Part shown: positions 17,074-24,998 of the stretch, in pieces
Numbering within the stretch: the first letter of the stretch is position 1
Layout of the letters: the number at the start of each line of letters is the position of its first letter
Source: Treponema sp.
GTDB taxonomy: Bacteria; Spirochaetota; Spirochaetia; Treponematales; Treponemataceae
Direction of reading: 5' to 3'
DNA length: 51,285 nucleotides
NCBI GenBank assembly: GCA_017962965.1
Contig: JAGCUI010000042.1
Span: forward strand, 1 to 51,285
Notes under the pieces: model-generated
What the model was told of the DNA's origin: nothing
The model's database searches: none
Seen by the model: the letters and a program-made list of their open reading frames with translations, nothing else
Made by a program: the position numbers and the translations under genes

Positions 17074-18330
17074 TTAGAAAGAGCCCGAGATGTAAGAAAG
17101 GCACTTGTGAAGAAGAAGGTTCGGCTTTTGCGGCTTTACAAGATAACTCTTTGCACCAAGGCTCAAAACCTTTACAACTATATCCTTCTGGAGTGTCTGA
17201 GAATAAACAATAACAGGTGGAGCATCCTCTTCAAGATGAAGTCTTTCCAGAATTGCAAAACCCTTCTGGTCCGAAAGAAGAACATCAAGAATAATCAAGT
17301 TGAACATTCCAGGAACGTATGTATTTAGAAAATCCTCTCCTGTTGTAAACTGAGTACAGTTTGCGCCGATTGTTTCGAATACAGTTCTTGTGAGCATGAG
17401 GTTCTGAGTGTCGCTGTCTATGATTGCAACGTTCAAAACAGTGCCGTCTTTGTCTGTTCCAAGAGGAATTGTTTCTCCTGTGTCGGCATGGAATCTTGTT
17501 TCAATTGAACTTGTTTCCGCATCAGACACGGCAGAAGAAGTAATAATTCTGTCTGTAATAACTTCCGAAACGCTCGAAGCATAAGATGTATCTATAAGTG
17601 CATTTGTAATTTTTGCAAGGTTATCAGAAACTTCAATTCCCGAATAATTTGGATGGCCTTCTATGAGCTCAGCAATAAAATCATTGTTGGAAAGAATCTT
17701 TACGTTCTTTGTGTGAACCTTAGGGCAGGCTAAAACATTGTCCAATAAGAATTCAAGATTGTAGCCGTCTACAAAGGTGAGCTTTAAGCCTGTGAACATG
17801 ATGATAATCTTTGGCGATTCAATGTGTTCATGTTCAATCATGTTTGTAAGCTTATATTGAAGCAGCGCAAGCTTTTCTCGGTTCAAGCCGTATGCAAACT
17901 CAACAAAGATGATGTTTCCGTTATGATGAACGTCGAGCACGCTTGGAGTAGTATCAAGAGTTAAAGGTATTTTTAAAACATTACTTACTGCTTCAAAGAA
18001 AATATCAAACTGAATTGGCTTTGTAAAATATTTAATTACCCCGTATTTTGCCAGGGATGCGATGTTTTTTTTGTCTGTGGCAGGTCCTGTAATAATGACA
18101 GGTATATTTAAAGTATTGATGTCTCCAGCCTTTTTCTCAAGAAAATCCATTTCAATTTCCTTGTCTTCGTTCATATCAAGGATTACGAGATTTGGAAGTG
18201 TAGAAATGAGTTTTGTATAGCCGTCTCTCTTCTGCTGCGAAACAGTTACTTCAATCTGATCCAGAGAGAGCTTTTGCTTTAGAAAATCTTTAAATAATGT
18301 GTGTGTGTCAATTATTAAAACCTTTTTCAT
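17074..18330 (-). CDS. Response regulator with two receiver domains and a central STAS-like domain
   Basis: A 418-residue protein without a DNA-binding output domain. Receiver 1 (about 1-120) has MKKVLIID, the phospho-acceptor Asp in LVILDMNED and Lys in YFTKPIQ. The middle (about 130-250) contains a STAS-like pattern (FVEFAYGLNREKL, then IIIMFTGLKLTFVDGY). Receiver 2 (about 300-418) has AIIDSDTQN, LIILDVLLSD, VIVYSQT and YLVKPQK. The start at 18330 is chosen because the preceding 18 in-frame residues are not receiver-like. It may relay phosphate in motility or c-di-GMP control; the partner kinase is not in the window. Confidence 0.8.
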   Translation of the reverse strand: MKKVLIIDTHTLFKDFLKQKLSLDQIEVTVSQQKRDGYTKLISTLPNLVILDMNEDKEIEMDFLEKKAGDINTLNIPVIITGPATDKKNIASLAKYGVIKYFTKPIQFDIFFEAVSNVLKIPLTLDTTPSVLDVHHNGNIIFVEFAYGLNREKLALLQYKLTNMIEHEHIESPKIIIMFTGLKLTFVDGYNLEFLLDNVLACPKVHTKNVKILSNNDFIAELIEGHPNYSGIEVSDNLAKITNALIDTSYASSVSEVITDRIITSSAVSDAETSSIETRFHADTGETIPLGTDKDGTVLNVAIIDSDTQNLMLTRTVFETIGANCTQFTTGEDFLNTYVPGMFNLIILDVLLSDQKGFAILERLHLEEDAPPVIVYSQTLQKDIVVKVLSLGAKSYLVKPQKPNLLLHKCLSYISGSF

Positions 18331-18487
18331 TCCATCTAAAATTATACAACGTAAGAAAAAAAATAGGAAGTAGTGAACATCCATTATGAAAAAACTCTTA
18401 TTCAGCTAAAAATACAGGCTATTTTGAATCCGTGTGGTAATTATTTTAAAATTTTGGTATGATTATAAAATTAAAGAGGTATTATCC

Positions 18488-19828
18488 ATGAAAAAGAATA
18501 CAGGAAAAATTTTATTTATTTTATTCACAGTTTTTATGTCTTTAACTGTTTTTTCATGCAATAGAAAAGAAGGATACGCTGCAATGCTCTGGGGAATTCC
18601 TGAACATCATTTGCAGGACGGTGATATTGTAACTGTATATTCAAAATCAAACATCATTCATAAATATATTATTGGAACTCCTGATGGAGAAAAAATTGAA
18701 ATTCCTTTGTGGCAGATTACAGATCCTGGTTCAAAGCACAAGGCAAGAAAGCAGTATAAAAAAATCAGCGAATACAACCACAAATATGCTTCAGTAAAAT
18801 TAGACGGACTTCCATGCCGTAACGGACCACAGAACCTTGCAAAACAGGTTTATCGTCTTAGAAAGGGTGAAGTAATTAAAGTTCTTTCTACAGGTCAGGG
18901 TGATCCTGTTATGAAGGGTAAGGAAGAACTTCCTGGAGAATGGCTCCGTATTCTTACAAAGGACGGAACTCAGGGCTGGTGTTATTCTTACAACCTCAAC
19001 GTTTACGATTTGGACGAACAGGGAAATCAGATTGGCGGCGAAGTATTAACAACAGAGGATTTGGGAGACGAAACCTTTGAAGGAATTTACGACAAAGCCT
19101 GGTATCCTGAAAAATACGCTTCTGTAATCGGAAGTGATGTAATCGATACAACAATCGTAAAACTCGACTACGGTTTCTCAATCGACACAGAAAAGGAAAA
19201 GGTTTCTATCAACGTTCCGGAAAATAAAGAATTGAATCTCAAGGGCTTTAAAAACTCATGGGATTACAAGGGCTACGAAAAGAACGGACGCAATCAGTAT
19301 GTACTCACAAACGTTCCTCTTACAATCACAGTTCGTAAGGAAAACTTAATCACAGTAAGATACAATGCTCCTTCGGGCAAGCCTCGCGACTACGTATTTG
19401 TAACATTCTCAGAAAAACTCGAAGACCTTCTTAAAGCCGAAAGAGAAAGAAGATCTTCTGCATACTTAAAGATTGTTTCCCTCGGGCCAAACTATGCAAG
19501 CTCAAGCTACGGAAACTTAAACTTTACTTCACAGTACACATTCACATGGATTGGTTATGAATCATTAAAACCAGTAATCATTCCGGACGGTGCAAACGAA
19601 GGCGGTTCAGTTTCTTATAAATATGTTGTAGACAAAAATCTCCGTGAACAGTATGACGGTGTTCTTACATTCAAGTTCGACGGCGTTTCTGGCAAAGAAG
19701 TAAACTTCCTCTTCAAGCTCGAAAGCGACGGTTTAAGACTTGAAGATGCAAGCAACGCAACTTATGTAGACGGAAAAATCACAAGGAGAAGTCCTGCATC
19801 TGTAATCATGTACTTTAAGGCAAACTAG
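18488..19828 (+). CDS. Lipoprotein with SH3-like domain
   Basis: A 446-residue protein with an N-terminal lipoprotein signal (hydrophobic run ending VFSC, about residue 24). A bacterial SH3-like region follows (about 95-175), recognisable from LPCRNGPQ, RKGEVIKVLSTG, EWLRILTKDGTQGWCYSY. The C-terminal 250 residues are beta-rich and not recognised. SH3-like domains in envelope proteins often bind peptidoglycan or other proteins. The start at 18488 follows an AGAGGT site; an upstream in-frame ATG at 18434 would add a non-signal extension. It lies 3 bp before the ABC-F gene. It looks like a conserved spirochaete lipoprotein but no name is known to me. Confidence 0.72.
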   Translation: MKKNTGKILFILFTVFMSLTVFSCNRKEGYAAMLWGIPEHHLQDGDIVTVYSKSNIIHKYIIGTPDGEKIEIPLWQITDPGSKHKARKQYKKISEYNHKYASVKLDGLPCRNGPQNLAKQVYRLRKGEVIKVLSTGQGDPVMKGKEELPGEWLRILTKDGTQGWCYSYNLNVYDLDEQGNQIGGEVLTTEDLGDETFEGIYDKAWYPEKYASVIGSDVIDTTIVKLDYGFSIDTEKEKVSINVPENKELNLKGFKNSWDYKGYEKNGRNQYVLTNVPLTITVRKENLITVRYNAPSGKPRDYVFVTFSEKLEDLLKAERERRSSAYLKIVSLGPNYASSSYGNLNFTSQYTFTWIGYESLKPVIIPDGANEGGSVSYKYVVDKNLREQYDGVLTFKFDGVSGKEVNFLFKLESDGLRLEDASNATYVDGKITRRSPASVIMYFKAN

Positions 19829-19831
19829 CAG

Positions 19832-21859
19832 ATGGCTTTCATACAGTTTTCTCAGGTGTCCCTTGCTTTTGGAGACAGGGACATCTTAAAAAATGTTTCA
19901 ATCAATTTACAAAAAGGTTCCAAGGTTGCATTAACCGGTGCAAACGGAGCCGGAAAATCAACTCTCATAAAAATCCTTGCGGGGCTCATAAAACCCGATT
20001 CGGGAAACAGGGCCGTTCAAAAGGATACTCGAATTGCATATCTTCCTCAGAGCGGACTCACACACAAGGGCTGCACATTAATTCAGGAAGCAGACAAGGC
20101 TTTTGAATTCGGCTACGAGCTTGAACGCCAGATAGACGAAATAGGCACTCAGCTGCAGAACAATCCTAAAAATACAGACTACCTTGTTACAAAACAGTCG
20201 GAGCTCATAACTGCACTCGAAGAAAGCGGATGGCATAGAAGAAGAGCCGTTGCAGAATCAGTTTTAATAGGACTTGGTTTTACAAGAAGCGACTTTGACC
20301 GCGACACCCAGGAATTTTCAGGCGGATGGCAGATGAGAATTGCTCTTGCAAAAGCACTCATGCAGCACCCGGATATCCTTCTTCTGGATGAACCAACAAA
20401 CTACCTGGACATCGAAGCACGCAACTGGCTCGAACAGTTTTTAAAAGATTTCGAAGGCGGCTTTTTACTCGTAAGTCACGACCGCTATTTTCTGGATGTA
20501 ACAATAAACGAAGTATACGAGCTCTTTAACGGAGACTTAAAAAAATATCCGGGCAACTTCAGCCACTACGAAAAGGTGCGCGAGGTTGAATTACAGACAT
20601 TAATCAGCGCTTACGAACAGCAGCAGGAAGAGATAAATAAGCTCGAAGATTTTATAAACCGCTTTGGCTACAAGGCAACAAAGGCAGCACAGGCACAGGA
20701 ATATCAGAAAAAGCTTGATAAAATGGTGCGCATCGAAATCCCCGAAAGCCTTAAAAAAATCCATTTTAAATTCCCGAGCGCTCCACATGCAGGCCGCCTT
20801 GTTTTAAGAATGAACGGAATCTGTAAATCATATACACCTGAAAAAAAGGTTTTAAATAATCTTGAACTCGTTCTGGAAAACGGCCAGCGTCTTGTTGTAG
20901 CCGGAAGAAACGGGGCAGGTAAGACAACGCTTTTAAGAATAATTGCAGAGCAGGATAAAGATTTTAGCGGAGAAGTGATTCCTGGAGCCGGTGTAAAAAT
21001 CGGATACTTCAGCCAGGATAATGCAGAAAAAATTAAGGGCAGCCAGACAATTTTAGAGTACCTCGAAGGCATTGCACCTTTAGAACTCATTCCAAAACTT
21101 CGCGACATGCTCGGCTCTTTTTTGTTCCGCGGCGACGATGTTTATAAATCGCTTGATGTTCTTTCCGGCGGAGAAAAAAGTCGTATTGCACTTTTGCAGC
21201 TTTTGTTGAGCCCTGTAAATCTTTTGGTCCTCGATGAACCTACAAACCATCTGGACATCCATTCCAAAGACGTTCTTTTAGAGGCTTTAAAAAGCTTTGG
21301 CGGCACCGTTGTTTTTGTAAGTCACGACCGCGGTTTTATCGAGCAGCTTGCAACAAATGTCCTTCACCTCGAAAACGGCACCTATAAATATTTCCCCGGA
21401 AATTATGAATATTACATGGAGCAGATGGAAAAGCAGGAAAGTCAAAAAGGGGAAAGTATTCCCCTCGCTTCAACCGCGTCAGTTACACAAGGTGCAACCG
21501 CCGCGTTTTCCGCTACCCCTTCCAGCGGGGCACATCCCCTGCGATGTTTACAAAGTAAACTCGAGAGTGAGTGCCAACGAACGCACAGCGCCCCTGAGGA
21601 AAGTGGTCAAAACAAAAATCTTTCCTGGGAAGAACAGAAAAAGCTTGATGCAGAAAAACGCAAAAAAGAAAAAGAACTTTTAAGGCTCGAGCAGAAAATT
21701 GCCGAACTTGAAGAAAAGAAAAAAGAACTTGAAAATAAAATGGCAGATCCGCAGGTTTATTCAAACGGAGAAAAGGCAAAGGCCGTTCAGCGCGAAATAG
21801 ACCAGATTGTTCAAGAGATAGAAGAAACAACCGAACAGTGGATGCTCGCCAGCGAATAA
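19832..21859 (+). CDS. ABC-F family ATPase (Uup/YdiF type) with linker insertion
   Basis: A 675-residue protein with two ABC ATPase domains and no membrane segments, typical of ABC-F ribosome-binding factors. Walker A of domain 1 is GANGAGKST (36-44), of domain 2 GRNGAGKTT; signature motifs are FSGGWQMRIALAKAL and LSGGEKSRIALLQLL; Walker B motifs end in LLDEPTNYLD and VLDEPTNHLD. The interdomain linker (about 250-300) and a charged C-terminal coiled coil (about 605-665) are present. Between them a 55-residue segment (about 539-595), rich in Ser, Ala, Thr and Pro and containing two cysteines, is foreign to the family and is encoded by palindrome-rich DNA. Confidence 0.92.
   Translation: MAFIQFSQVSLAFGDRDILKNVSINLQKGSKVALTGANGAGKSTLIKILAGLIKPDSGNRAVQKDTRIAYLPQSGLTHKGCTLIQEADKAFEFGYELERQIDEIGTQLQNNPKNTDYLVTKQSELITALEESGWHRRRAVAESVLIGLGFTRSDFDRDTQEFSGGWQMRIALAKALMQHPDILLLDEPTNYLDIEARNWLEQFLKDFEGGFLLVSHDRYFLDVTINEVYELFNGDLKKYPGNFSHYEKVREVELQTLISAYEQQQEEINKLEDFINRFGYKATKAAQAQEYQKKLDKMVRIEIPESLKKIHFKFPSAPHAGRLVLRMNGICKSYTPEKKVLNNLELVLENGQRLVVAGRNGAGKTTLLRIIAEQDKDFSGEVIPGAGVKIGYFSQDNAEKIKGSQTILEYLEGIAPLELIPKLRDMLGSFLFRGDDVYKSLDVLSGGEKSRIALLQLLLSPVNLLVLDEPTNHLDIHSKDVLLEALKSFGGTVVFVSHDRGFIEQLATNVLHLENGTYKYFPGNYEYYMEQMEKQESQKGESIPLASTASVTQGATAAFSATPSSGAHPLRCLQSKLESECQRTHSAPEESGQNKNLSWEEQKKLDAEKRKKEKELLRLEQKIAELEEKKKELENKMADPQVYSNGEKAKAVQREIDQIVQEIEETTEQWMLASE
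21446..21616 (+). repeat. Palindrome-rich insertion inside the ABC-F gene
   Basis: This 170-bp stretch is more GC-rich than its flanks and packed with short inverted repeats: GGGG/CCCC around 21449-21464, CCGCT (21510-21514) with AGCGG (21524-21528), and GTTTAC-AAA-GTAAAC (21546-21560). It keeps the frame open and encodes the atypical linker. It resembles a palindromic element inserted in frame. Confidence 0.5.
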
Positions 21860-21949
21860 AAATTTATAAAAGTCTTATCAAAAATAAAGTATAACTTTAA
21901 TTGCATATCCTTTGTAAAAGTGCCATACTGTGGCTTAAGAGGTAGAACT

Positions 21950-23122
21950 ATGGAAAAGAAAATTGTAAACAACTACGGGTCTTTTGATATCACTTTTGTA
22001 AAAAGCTCAGGCTCAACAATGTGGGCTGCAGACGGTAAAAAGTATATCGATTTTATTTCTGGTATAGGCGTTAACTGTTTAGGACACAACTATAAACCTC
22101 TTGTAAAAGCAATTTCAAAACAGGCTCGGAAGCAGATTCATATTTCCAATTACTACTTTAGCGATGTAGGTTTAAAATTTGCAGACGAACTTCTTGCAGT
22201 AACCGGCTTTGAAAAAGGCTACTTTGGAAATTCCGGGGCAGAAGCAAACGAAGCAGCAATCAAACTCGCAAGAAAATACGGACAGCTCAACGGCGGAGCA
22301 AAAAGAAAAACAATCGTAACTTTAGACTGGTCTTTCCACGGAAGAACACTTGCAACATTAACAGCAACAGGTCAGGACAGGTTCCATCCTGAATGCTTTG
22401 CTCCATATCCGGAAGGCTTTAAAAAGATTATCCCGAATGATTTTGACGCACTTAAAAATGCTTTTGATAATACAACAGCAGCCCTCTTTATTGAATGTAT
22501 TCAGGGAGAAGGCGGCGTAAACTTAATCAATCCTGAATGGGCACAGGCTGCCGCAAAAGCCGCAAGAGATGCAGGCGCAATCGTAATGGCAGACGAAGTT
22601 CAGACAGGTATTGGAAGAACAGGTACCTTCCTTGCAAGCGACGCTTTAGGCTTTAAACCAGAGGTTGTAACTTTGGCAAAAGGAATTGCAGGTGGTGTGC
22701 CAATGGGAGCATGTCTCTTCAGGGGTAAAGCCGCAGATGTATTTGTAGCAGGAGATCATCAGTCAACATTTGCAGGAAATCCACTGGCATGTGCCGCAGG
22801 TCTTGTTGTTGTAGAAACAGTAAGCCAGCCGGAATTCTTAGACAGGGTAAATCACGCAGGCGACTACATCAGGGGTGCCATTTCAAGCTGGAACCTCCCG
22901 ATTGTAAAGGATGTAAGGGGTAAAGGTCTCATGATTGGAACTCAAATCGATTCCAAAATCAAACCTTTCGACATCGAAGTAAAATGCCTCGAAAAAGGCC
23001 TCTGCACCACAACCGCCGGCACCGACGTAGTAAGGTTCCTTCCTCCATTAACAATTTCCGACAAAGAAATCGAAGAAGGTCTTAAAATCTACAAGTCAGT
23101 CTTGGAAGAGTTCTGCAAGTAG
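21950..23122 (+). CDS. argD: Acetylornithine aminotransferase-like class III aminotransferase
   Basis: A 390-residue class III PLP aminotransferase. Diagnostic pieces are GIGVNCLGHNY, GNSGAEANEAAIKLARKY, the SFHGRTLATL block, IQGEGG, MADEVQTGIGRTG and LAKGIAGGVPMGA, with Lys244 as the PLP lysine. These match ArgD, which makes N-acetylornithine in arginine synthesis; closely related ornithine or succinylornithine enzymes cannot be excluded. The start at 21950 follows AAGAGG; an upstream in-frame ATG at 21920 adds a non-family extension. Its last 18 nt, including the stop, recur at 23680 as part of a direct repeat. Confidence 0.88.
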   Translation: MEKKIVNNYGSFDITFVKSSGSTMWAADGKKYIDFISGIGVNCLGHNYKPLVKAISKQARKQIHISNYYFSDVGLKFADELLAVTGFEKGYFGNSGAEANEAAIKLARKYGQLNGGAKRKTIVTLDWSFHGRTLATLTATGQDRFHPECFAPYPEGFKKIIPNDFDALKNAFDNTTAALFIECIQGEGGVNLINPEWAQAAAKAARDAGAIVMADEVQTGIGRTGTFLASDALGFKPEVVTLAKGIAGGVPMGACLFRGKAADVFVAGDHQSTFAGNPLACAAGLVVVETVSQPEFLDRVNHAGDYIRGAISSWNLPIVKDVRGKGLMIGTQIDSKIKPFDIEVKCLEKGLCTTTAGTDVVRFLPPLTISDKEIEEGLKIYKSVLEEFCK

Positions 23123-23132
23123 GGGTTATTCC
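23105..23132 (+). repeat. Direct repeat copy 1 (argD 3' end)
   Basis: A 28-bp sequence covering the last six codons of argD, its stop and the next ten bases is repeated exactly at 23680-23707. It begins GAAGAGTTCTGCAAG and ends TTATTCC. The repeat defines the left end of a duplicated unit. Confidence 0.9.
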
Positions 23133-23167
23133 TATAGTAAATCATCCAGAGTCTCAAAATAAAATAT
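23132..23167 (-). pseudogene. Relic of a VapB-type antitoxin C-terminus
   Basis: Read on the minus strand, the DNA right after repeat copy 1 encodes FETLDDLL and a TAG stop; the intact antitoxin at 24115 ends FDDMDDLL with a TAG stop. The DNA is ungapped and about 23 of 29 bases match (23131-23159 against 24114-24142), with synonymous changes in the DDLL codons. The rest of the gene, and the toxin body between TTATTCC and CCTATA, are gone. Confidence 0.6.
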
Positions 23168-23168
23168 C

Positions 23169-23196
23169 TTGCATTAATTCATTTTGTTTTTATAAT
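23169..23196 (+). promoter_or_regulatory. Promoter of small lipoprotein gene A
   Basis: TTGCAT (23169-23174), a 16-nt spacer and a perfect TATAAT (23191-23196) lie 35 nt before the ATG at 23232, which has a GAGGAG ribosome site. Confidence 0.65.
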
Positions 23197-23231
23197 TAAA
23201 CGTATACAATTATTTTTGAGGAGTATTTATT

Positions 23232-23669
23232 ATGAAAAAACTTTTTGCTGGAATCGCTCTTTTATTTACCGTTTTTATGTTTAGCGGTTGTATTTTAAAC
23301 TATCAAGATTATAACAATCCGAATGCAACTTATATTTCGGAAGTATTCTATACTAAAAACAACCCTGAGTATGGACTTGCCTCTTGTGAACGTCTTAATA
23401 CTTTAATAATTAATCAGAATTATTATCTTGTTGTACGTATTAAACAGCCTGTTCATAAAGCAGAATGGTTGCACTTGTATATGAATGGTGTAGAAGATGT
23501 AGATGCTTATCCAATCGAATATGAGCCAGGTTCTGAATGTATAGTTGTATATCCGAGTCAAACATTTACTGGAGCTTCAGAAAGAATAGATCTTGGTTTT
23601 GTAGTTGAATGTGATGATGATTATGAAAGTCGAATGAAAACTATTCGTGTAACAGTAAGATCGCATTAA
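23232..23669 (+). CDS. Small lipoprotein A (paralogue of the gene at 24500)
   Basis: A 145-residue protein with a lipoprotein signal ending FSGC (Cys20), followed by a beta-rich domain with no recognised family. It shares with the 142-residue protein at 24500 the signal peptide, the EVFYTKNNP/VVFYTDTNP block, a following NYYLVVRI/FYYLMCVY strand and overall length, so the two are paralogues. It has its own promoter and GAGGAG site. It lies between the two copies of the 28-bp repeat and next to the vapB relic, which supports origin by tandem duplication. No function is known. Confidence 0.75.
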   Translation: MKKLFAGIALLFTVFMFSGCILNYQDYNNPNATYISEVFYTKNNPEYGLASCERLNTLIINQNYYLVVRIKQPVHKAEWLHLYMNGVEDVDAYPIEYEPGSECIVVYPSQTFTGASERIDLGFVVECDDDYESRMKTIRVTVRSH

Positions 23670-23679
23670 TTCATTTTAA

Positions 23680-23707
23680 GAAGAGTTCTGCAAGTAGGGG
23701 TTATTCC
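23680..23707 (+). repeat. Direct repeat copy 2 (argD tail joined to vapC 3' end)
   Basis: Exact copy of 23105-23132. Here it holds an orphan argD tail including the TAG, three G residues, and the stop codon and last codon start of vapC (minus strand, stop at 23701-23703). Confidence 0.9.
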
Positions 23708-24105
23708 CACAAAAGCTGAAGCCCGTTTTCTTCGTATTGCTTAAATTTTTCATCTTTGCTGATAAGCATAAGATTATTTCTTATAGCCTGTTGAATGAGC
23801 ATACGATCAAACGGGTCATGATGATTTTCTTTCTGCGGAATCTGGCTTATGCTTATATAGTCATATGGCTCTGGATTAAGAATTGTAAAATCAAGTTGCT
23901 CTGTAATATGTGGGATATGAAGGATATTGAGGGCTCTAAGATTTAATTTTTTGAGCTGATGTTTTATTGCAATTTCCCAAAAACTTATAGGACTTACAAA
24001 AATACAGTTTTCTGAATCTTCAAGTAAGTGAAGTGTTTTTTTGGGAATTTTTTCAGAATCCATAATAGCCCACAAAAGAACATGTGTGTCTAAAAGATAT
24101 TTCAT
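23701..24105 (-). CDS. vapC: VapC-type PIN-domain toxin
   Basis: A 134-residue PIN-domain ribonuclease of a type II toxin-antitoxin system. The four acidic active-site residues are in place: Asp6 (YLLDTHVLLW), Glu44 (SFWEIAIK), Asp97/Asp100 (DPFDRML) and Asp118 (ISKDEKF). PIN toxins cleave RNA, often tRNA or rRNA. The ATG at 24105 is preferred to a GTG at 24111 because AGGAAG stands 5 nt upstream of it, overlapping the antitoxin stop. It lies 9 bp after vapB, the usual antitoxin-first order. Its stop lies inside the direct repeat, 3 bp from the copied argD stop. Confidence 0.9.
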   Translation of the reverse strand: MKYLLDTHVLLWAIMDSEKIPKKTLHLLEDSENCIFVSPISFWEIAIKHQLKKLNLRALNILHIPHITEQLDFTILNPEPYDYISISQIPQKENHHDPFDRMLIQQAIRNNLMLISKDEKFKQYEENGLQLLWE

Positions 24106-24114
24106 AAGCACTTC

Positions 24115-24366
24115 CTATAATAAGTCATCCATATCGTCAAAAAGATTCTGAGGTTCAAATTCAAAATTCTCATCTTCCCATACAGGACCAAGATTATTAT
24201 ATAAACCAATGGGACGCTTTTTTTTCGGTTTTTCAACTATTTGTGATAATTGAGCCACAGGAGTTTTTGCACGTCCATATAAAATCTGTACTTCTTCGCC
24301 TCTAATCACCTGGTCTAAAAGTGAGGAAAATTGAGCTTTAAAATCACCAACAGTCATCTGAATCAT
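24115..24366 (-). CDS. vapB: VapB/Phd-YefM-type antitoxin
   Basis: An 83-residue antitoxin. The N-terminal part (MTVGDFKAQFSSLLDQVIRG, then GEEVQILYGRAKTPVAQL) has the Phd/YefM fold that binds DNA and represses its own operon; the C-terminal tail (about 55-83, rich in Asp, Glu, Phe) should wrap the toxin. There is no Shine-Dalgarno before the ATG, and a TTGACA-N17-TATATT promoter ends only 6 nt upstream, so translation may begin at the very 5' end of the mRNA. A second ATG at 24357 is a possible alternative start. Confidence 0.85.
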   Translation of the reverse strand: MIQMTVGDFKAQFSSLLDQVIRGEEVQILYGRAKTPVAQLSQIVEKPKKKRPIGLYNNLGPVWEDENFEFEPQNLFDDMDDLL

Positions 24367-24372
24367 AATTCA

Positions 24373-24401
24373 AATATATGATTAACTTGTCAAGTTGTCA
24401 A
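24373..24401 (-). promoter_or_regulatory. Promoter of vapBC
   Basis: On the minus strand TTGACA (24396-24401), a 17-nt spacer and TATATT (24373-24378) give a near-consensus promoter with the predicted start at or next to the vapB ATG (24366). Confidence 0.65.
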
Positions 24402-24404
24402 GTT
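24384..24404. promoter_or_regulatory. Probable VapB(C) autoregulatory operator
   Basis: Two overlapping copies of the near-palindrome AACTTGTCAAGTT / AGTTGTCAAGTT sit inside the vapBC promoter spacer and -35. Repeated short palindromes at this position are typical operators bound by the antitoxin or toxin-antitoxin complex. Confidence 0.6.
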
Positions 24405-24413
24405 AAAATATGT

Positions 24414-24443
24414 TTGACAAAAGCCTTGTGAGCAGAAGATAAT
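24414..24443 (+). promoter_or_regulatory. Promoter of small lipoprotein gene B
   Basis: Consensus TTGACA (24414-24419), an 18-nt spacer and GATAAT (24438-24443) precede the gene at 24500 by about 55 nt. Confidence 0.6.
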
Positions 24444-24499
24444 AAGATTAATAGTCCTATACTTGGACATTAAAAGTATTTATAAAAAAGGAGAAAGCT

Positions 24500-24928
24500 A
24501 TGAAAAAATTGTTTATTGGTTTAGCAGCATTATTCGTGTTGCTGTCGTTTAGTGGATGTACAAAGGATCTGCCTCCTTCTACCAGTGAATTGGCTGTTGT
24601 GTTTTATACAGACACAAATCCAAATGGAGGAACTCCTCTTGAATCTTTACCTCAGTATACGACTCTTCAAGCAGGTCAGTTTTATTATTTAATGTGTGTA
24701 TATCATCAGCCTGATCTTAATATTGCAAAGATGCGACTGGAGTATAATGGAAAGTACAAAGATTACATTATTAATGATGATGAAGAATGGGGTGGAATGT
24801 TTTGGGAGAATGAATATTGGACACTACCATCTGGTACAGAAGATGTAGCTTGCAAGTTTTATCTTATTGATAATGAAGGAAGAAGGAGTAATTCGGTATT
24901 ATTAAACCTCACCATCGTTGCTAATTAA
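24500..24928 (+). CDS. Small lipoprotein B (paralogue of the gene at 23232)
   Basis: A 142-residue protein with a lipoprotein signal ending FSGC (Cys20) and a short Pro/Ser/Thr-rich stretch after the cysteine. The remaining domain is beta-rich, with VVFYTDTNP, FYYLMCVYHQP and a C-terminal LTIVAN strand, and matches lipoprotein A along its length. It is divergent from vapBC across a promoter region of 133 bp and ends at a terminator shared with adk. AGGAG precedes the ATG. Function is unknown; secretion to an envelope membrane is inferred from the signal. Confidence 0.75.
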   Translation: MKKLFIGLAALFVLLSFSGCTKDLPPSTSELAVVFYTDTNPNGGTPLESLPQYTTLQAGQFYYLMCVYHQPDLNIAKMRLEYNGKYKDYIINDDEEWGGMFWENEYWTLPSGTEDVACKFYLIDNEGRRSNSVLLNLTIVAN

Positions 24929-24935
24929 TCCTGGT

Positions 24936-24985
24936 AATAAAAAAACAGGGCTATCCGTTTTGAATGAATAGCCCTGTTTTCATTT
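24936..24985. terminator. Bidirectional terminator between lipoprotein B and adk
   Basis: A 13-bp perfect stem (24942-24954 with 24968-24980) has A-runs before and T-rich sequence after, and separates convergent genes. Confidence 0.9.
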
Positions 24986-24998
24986 TAAAGAGTATAAA

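Noticed and set aside
20704..21108. 134-codon open frame opposite the ABC-F gene
   Set aside because: Antisense shadow of conserved ATPase motifs; no start signal.
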